Assembly (NCBI GenBank): GCA_003164295.1
Contig: PLTA01000039.1
Location: forward strand, 383,375-447,374
Length of the DNA: 64,000 nucleotides
Direction of reading: 5' to 3'
Source of the DNA: Candidatus Bathyarchaeota archaeon
GTDB lineage: Archaea; Thermoproteota; Bathyarchaeia; Bathyarchaeales; Bathycorpusculaceae
Below the pieces are notes generated by a model. It was not told the origin of the DNA and did no database searches. It saw only the letters and a program-made list of their open reading frames with translations. The translations under genes were made by a program, and so were the position numbers. Shown in pieces: positions 63,331-64,000 of this stretch (positions are counted from its first letter, which is position 1; each line of letters begins with the position of its first letter).

Positions 63331-64000
63331 ATGATTGACACTGAAAACTTGACAAAGAAATTTGGTAACCTGACCGCAGTCGACAATCTAACCTTGCATG
63401 TTGACGACGGTGAGGTTTTCGGTTTCCTAGGACCAAACGGCGCAGGAAAAACAACCACGATAAGGATGCTTTGTTGCTTAATATCAAAGACAAGCGGAAC
63501 CGCCAAAGTAGGCGACTATGAAATAGACAACAAAGAAGATTCCTTGAAAATTCGAAAAATCATTGGGTTAGTTCCCGATAATGTTGGGTTATCTGAACAT
63601 CTGACCGCTTATGACAACTTGGATTTTTACGGAAAAATATACGACTGCTCGGATGCACAAAGGAAAGAGAACAATAAGCGTTTTCTTGAGATGTTAGGGC
63701 TTTGGGATAAAAGAAACGTGTTAGCAGGGACCTTTTCCAAGGGCATGAAACAAAAACTCGCCATAGCCCGCGCCCTTATCCATGACCCGCAAGTCCTTTT
63801 CATGGACGAGCCTACTGCAAATTTAGATCCAGAGGCGTCGAAAACAGTCCGAGATTTTATTCTTCAACTAAAAAAAGAGAAAAAAACAATCTTTCTAAAC
63901 ACCCACAACCTCGACGAGGCACAAAGAATCTGCGACAGGGTAGCAATAATGAATACGAGTCTTAGGGCAATTGGTACTCCGCAGGAACTTGAAAGGTCCG
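63331..64000 (+). CDS. ABC transporter ATP-binding protein, 3' end cut by window edge
   Basis: At least 223 codons of an export-type ABC ATPase. Walker A is GPNGAGKTTT, the signature FSKGMKQKLAIARAL (a GM variant common in CcmA-like exporters), Walker B VLFMDEPT and the H-loop NTHNLDEA. Start ATG 63331 in the absence of an obvious ribosome site. The permease lies beyond the edge. Confidence 0.95.
   Translation, partial: MIDTENLTKKFGNLTAVDNLTLHVDDGEVFGFLGPNGAGKTTTIRMLCCLISKTSGTAKVGDYEIDNKEDSLKIRKIIGLVPDNVGLSEHLTAYDNLDFYGKIYDCSDAQRKENNKRFLEMLGLWDKRNVLAGTFSKGMKQKLAIARALIHDPQVLFMDEPTANLDPEASKTVRDFILQLKKEKKTIFLNTHNLDEAQRICDRVAIMNTSLRAIGTPQELERS

Noticed and set aside
1..64000. CRISPR arrays, insertion sequences, prophage or restriction loci
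   Set aside because: No regularly spaced direct repeats, transposase motifs, integrase or phage structural genes were seen on either strand.

Overview
The window is archaeal chromosomal DNA. Evidence: TFB, Alba, Gar1, a thermosome, aIF5B, archaeal/eukaryotic-type ribosomal proteins L40e, L7Ae, S28e and L24e, the KEOPS subunit Cgi121, TrmY, RtcB with archease, EndoQ and an archaeal type IV pilin. Moderate GC, frequent GTG/TTG starts, a diaminopimelate lysine operon and an MtdA/MtdB-like methylene-pterin dehydrogenase fit a TACK-group organism, most likely a member of Candidatus Bathyarchaeia. That placement is inference; no rRNA gene is present. No phage, IS element or CRISPR array was seen.

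Layout. 1-6.8 kb is information processing: aspS (cut by the left edge), a KH protein, Alba, an Lrp-like regulator, L40e, a DUF116 protein, TFB-Gar1, then L7Ae-S28e-L24e. 7-13.3 kb is a six-gene lysine operon, dapA-dapB-asd-lysA-dapF-dapL, giving aspartate semialdehyde to lysine by the aminotransferase route. 13.3-20.2 kb carries the pterin dehydrogenase, an M42 peptidase, a C_GCAxxG_C_C protein, archease, adenylate kinase, a metallo-beta-lactamase protein and RtcB. 20-30.8 kb is envelope-oriented: a flippase, a transglutaminase-like membrane protein, tRNA-Gly, a 916-residue beta-propeller surface protein and two cyclophilins. 30.9-34.6 kb is a GH57/glycosyltransferase cluster. 34.6-42.6 kb has TldD/TldE, EndoQ, an FMN reductase, hypA with an Mrp-type hypB, a HAD protein, a tiny acidic microprotein and a broken flavodoxin gene. 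42.7-44.6 kb has a C/D-box sRNA candidate, a THUMP protein, Cgi121 and a phosphoribosyltransferase.

45.4-50.6 kb is the least explained and most interesting part. It encodes a type IV pilin, two paralogous helical proteins, a Roadblock protein fused to a duplicated C-terminal domain, a second Roadblock-like protein, and, divergently, a membrane sensor ending at its HAMP domain plus a 77-residue partner. It may be an undescribed surface-sensing or pilus-linked signalling module; this is inference from co-location. 50.9-55 kb holds TrmY, ThiL, a tRNA-Thr with a highly unusual T-loop, a 37-residue membrane microprotein and two single-frameshift genes. 55-64 kb has the thermosome, aIF5B, a MoaD-like carrier, a long hairpin, a sugar-isomerase-like protein, a RecA-fold protein with no Walker A, and an ABC ATPase cut by the right edge.

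Five apparent frameshifts in three genes fall between 42 and 55 kb. They may be real decay or assembly errors, and raw reads would decide.
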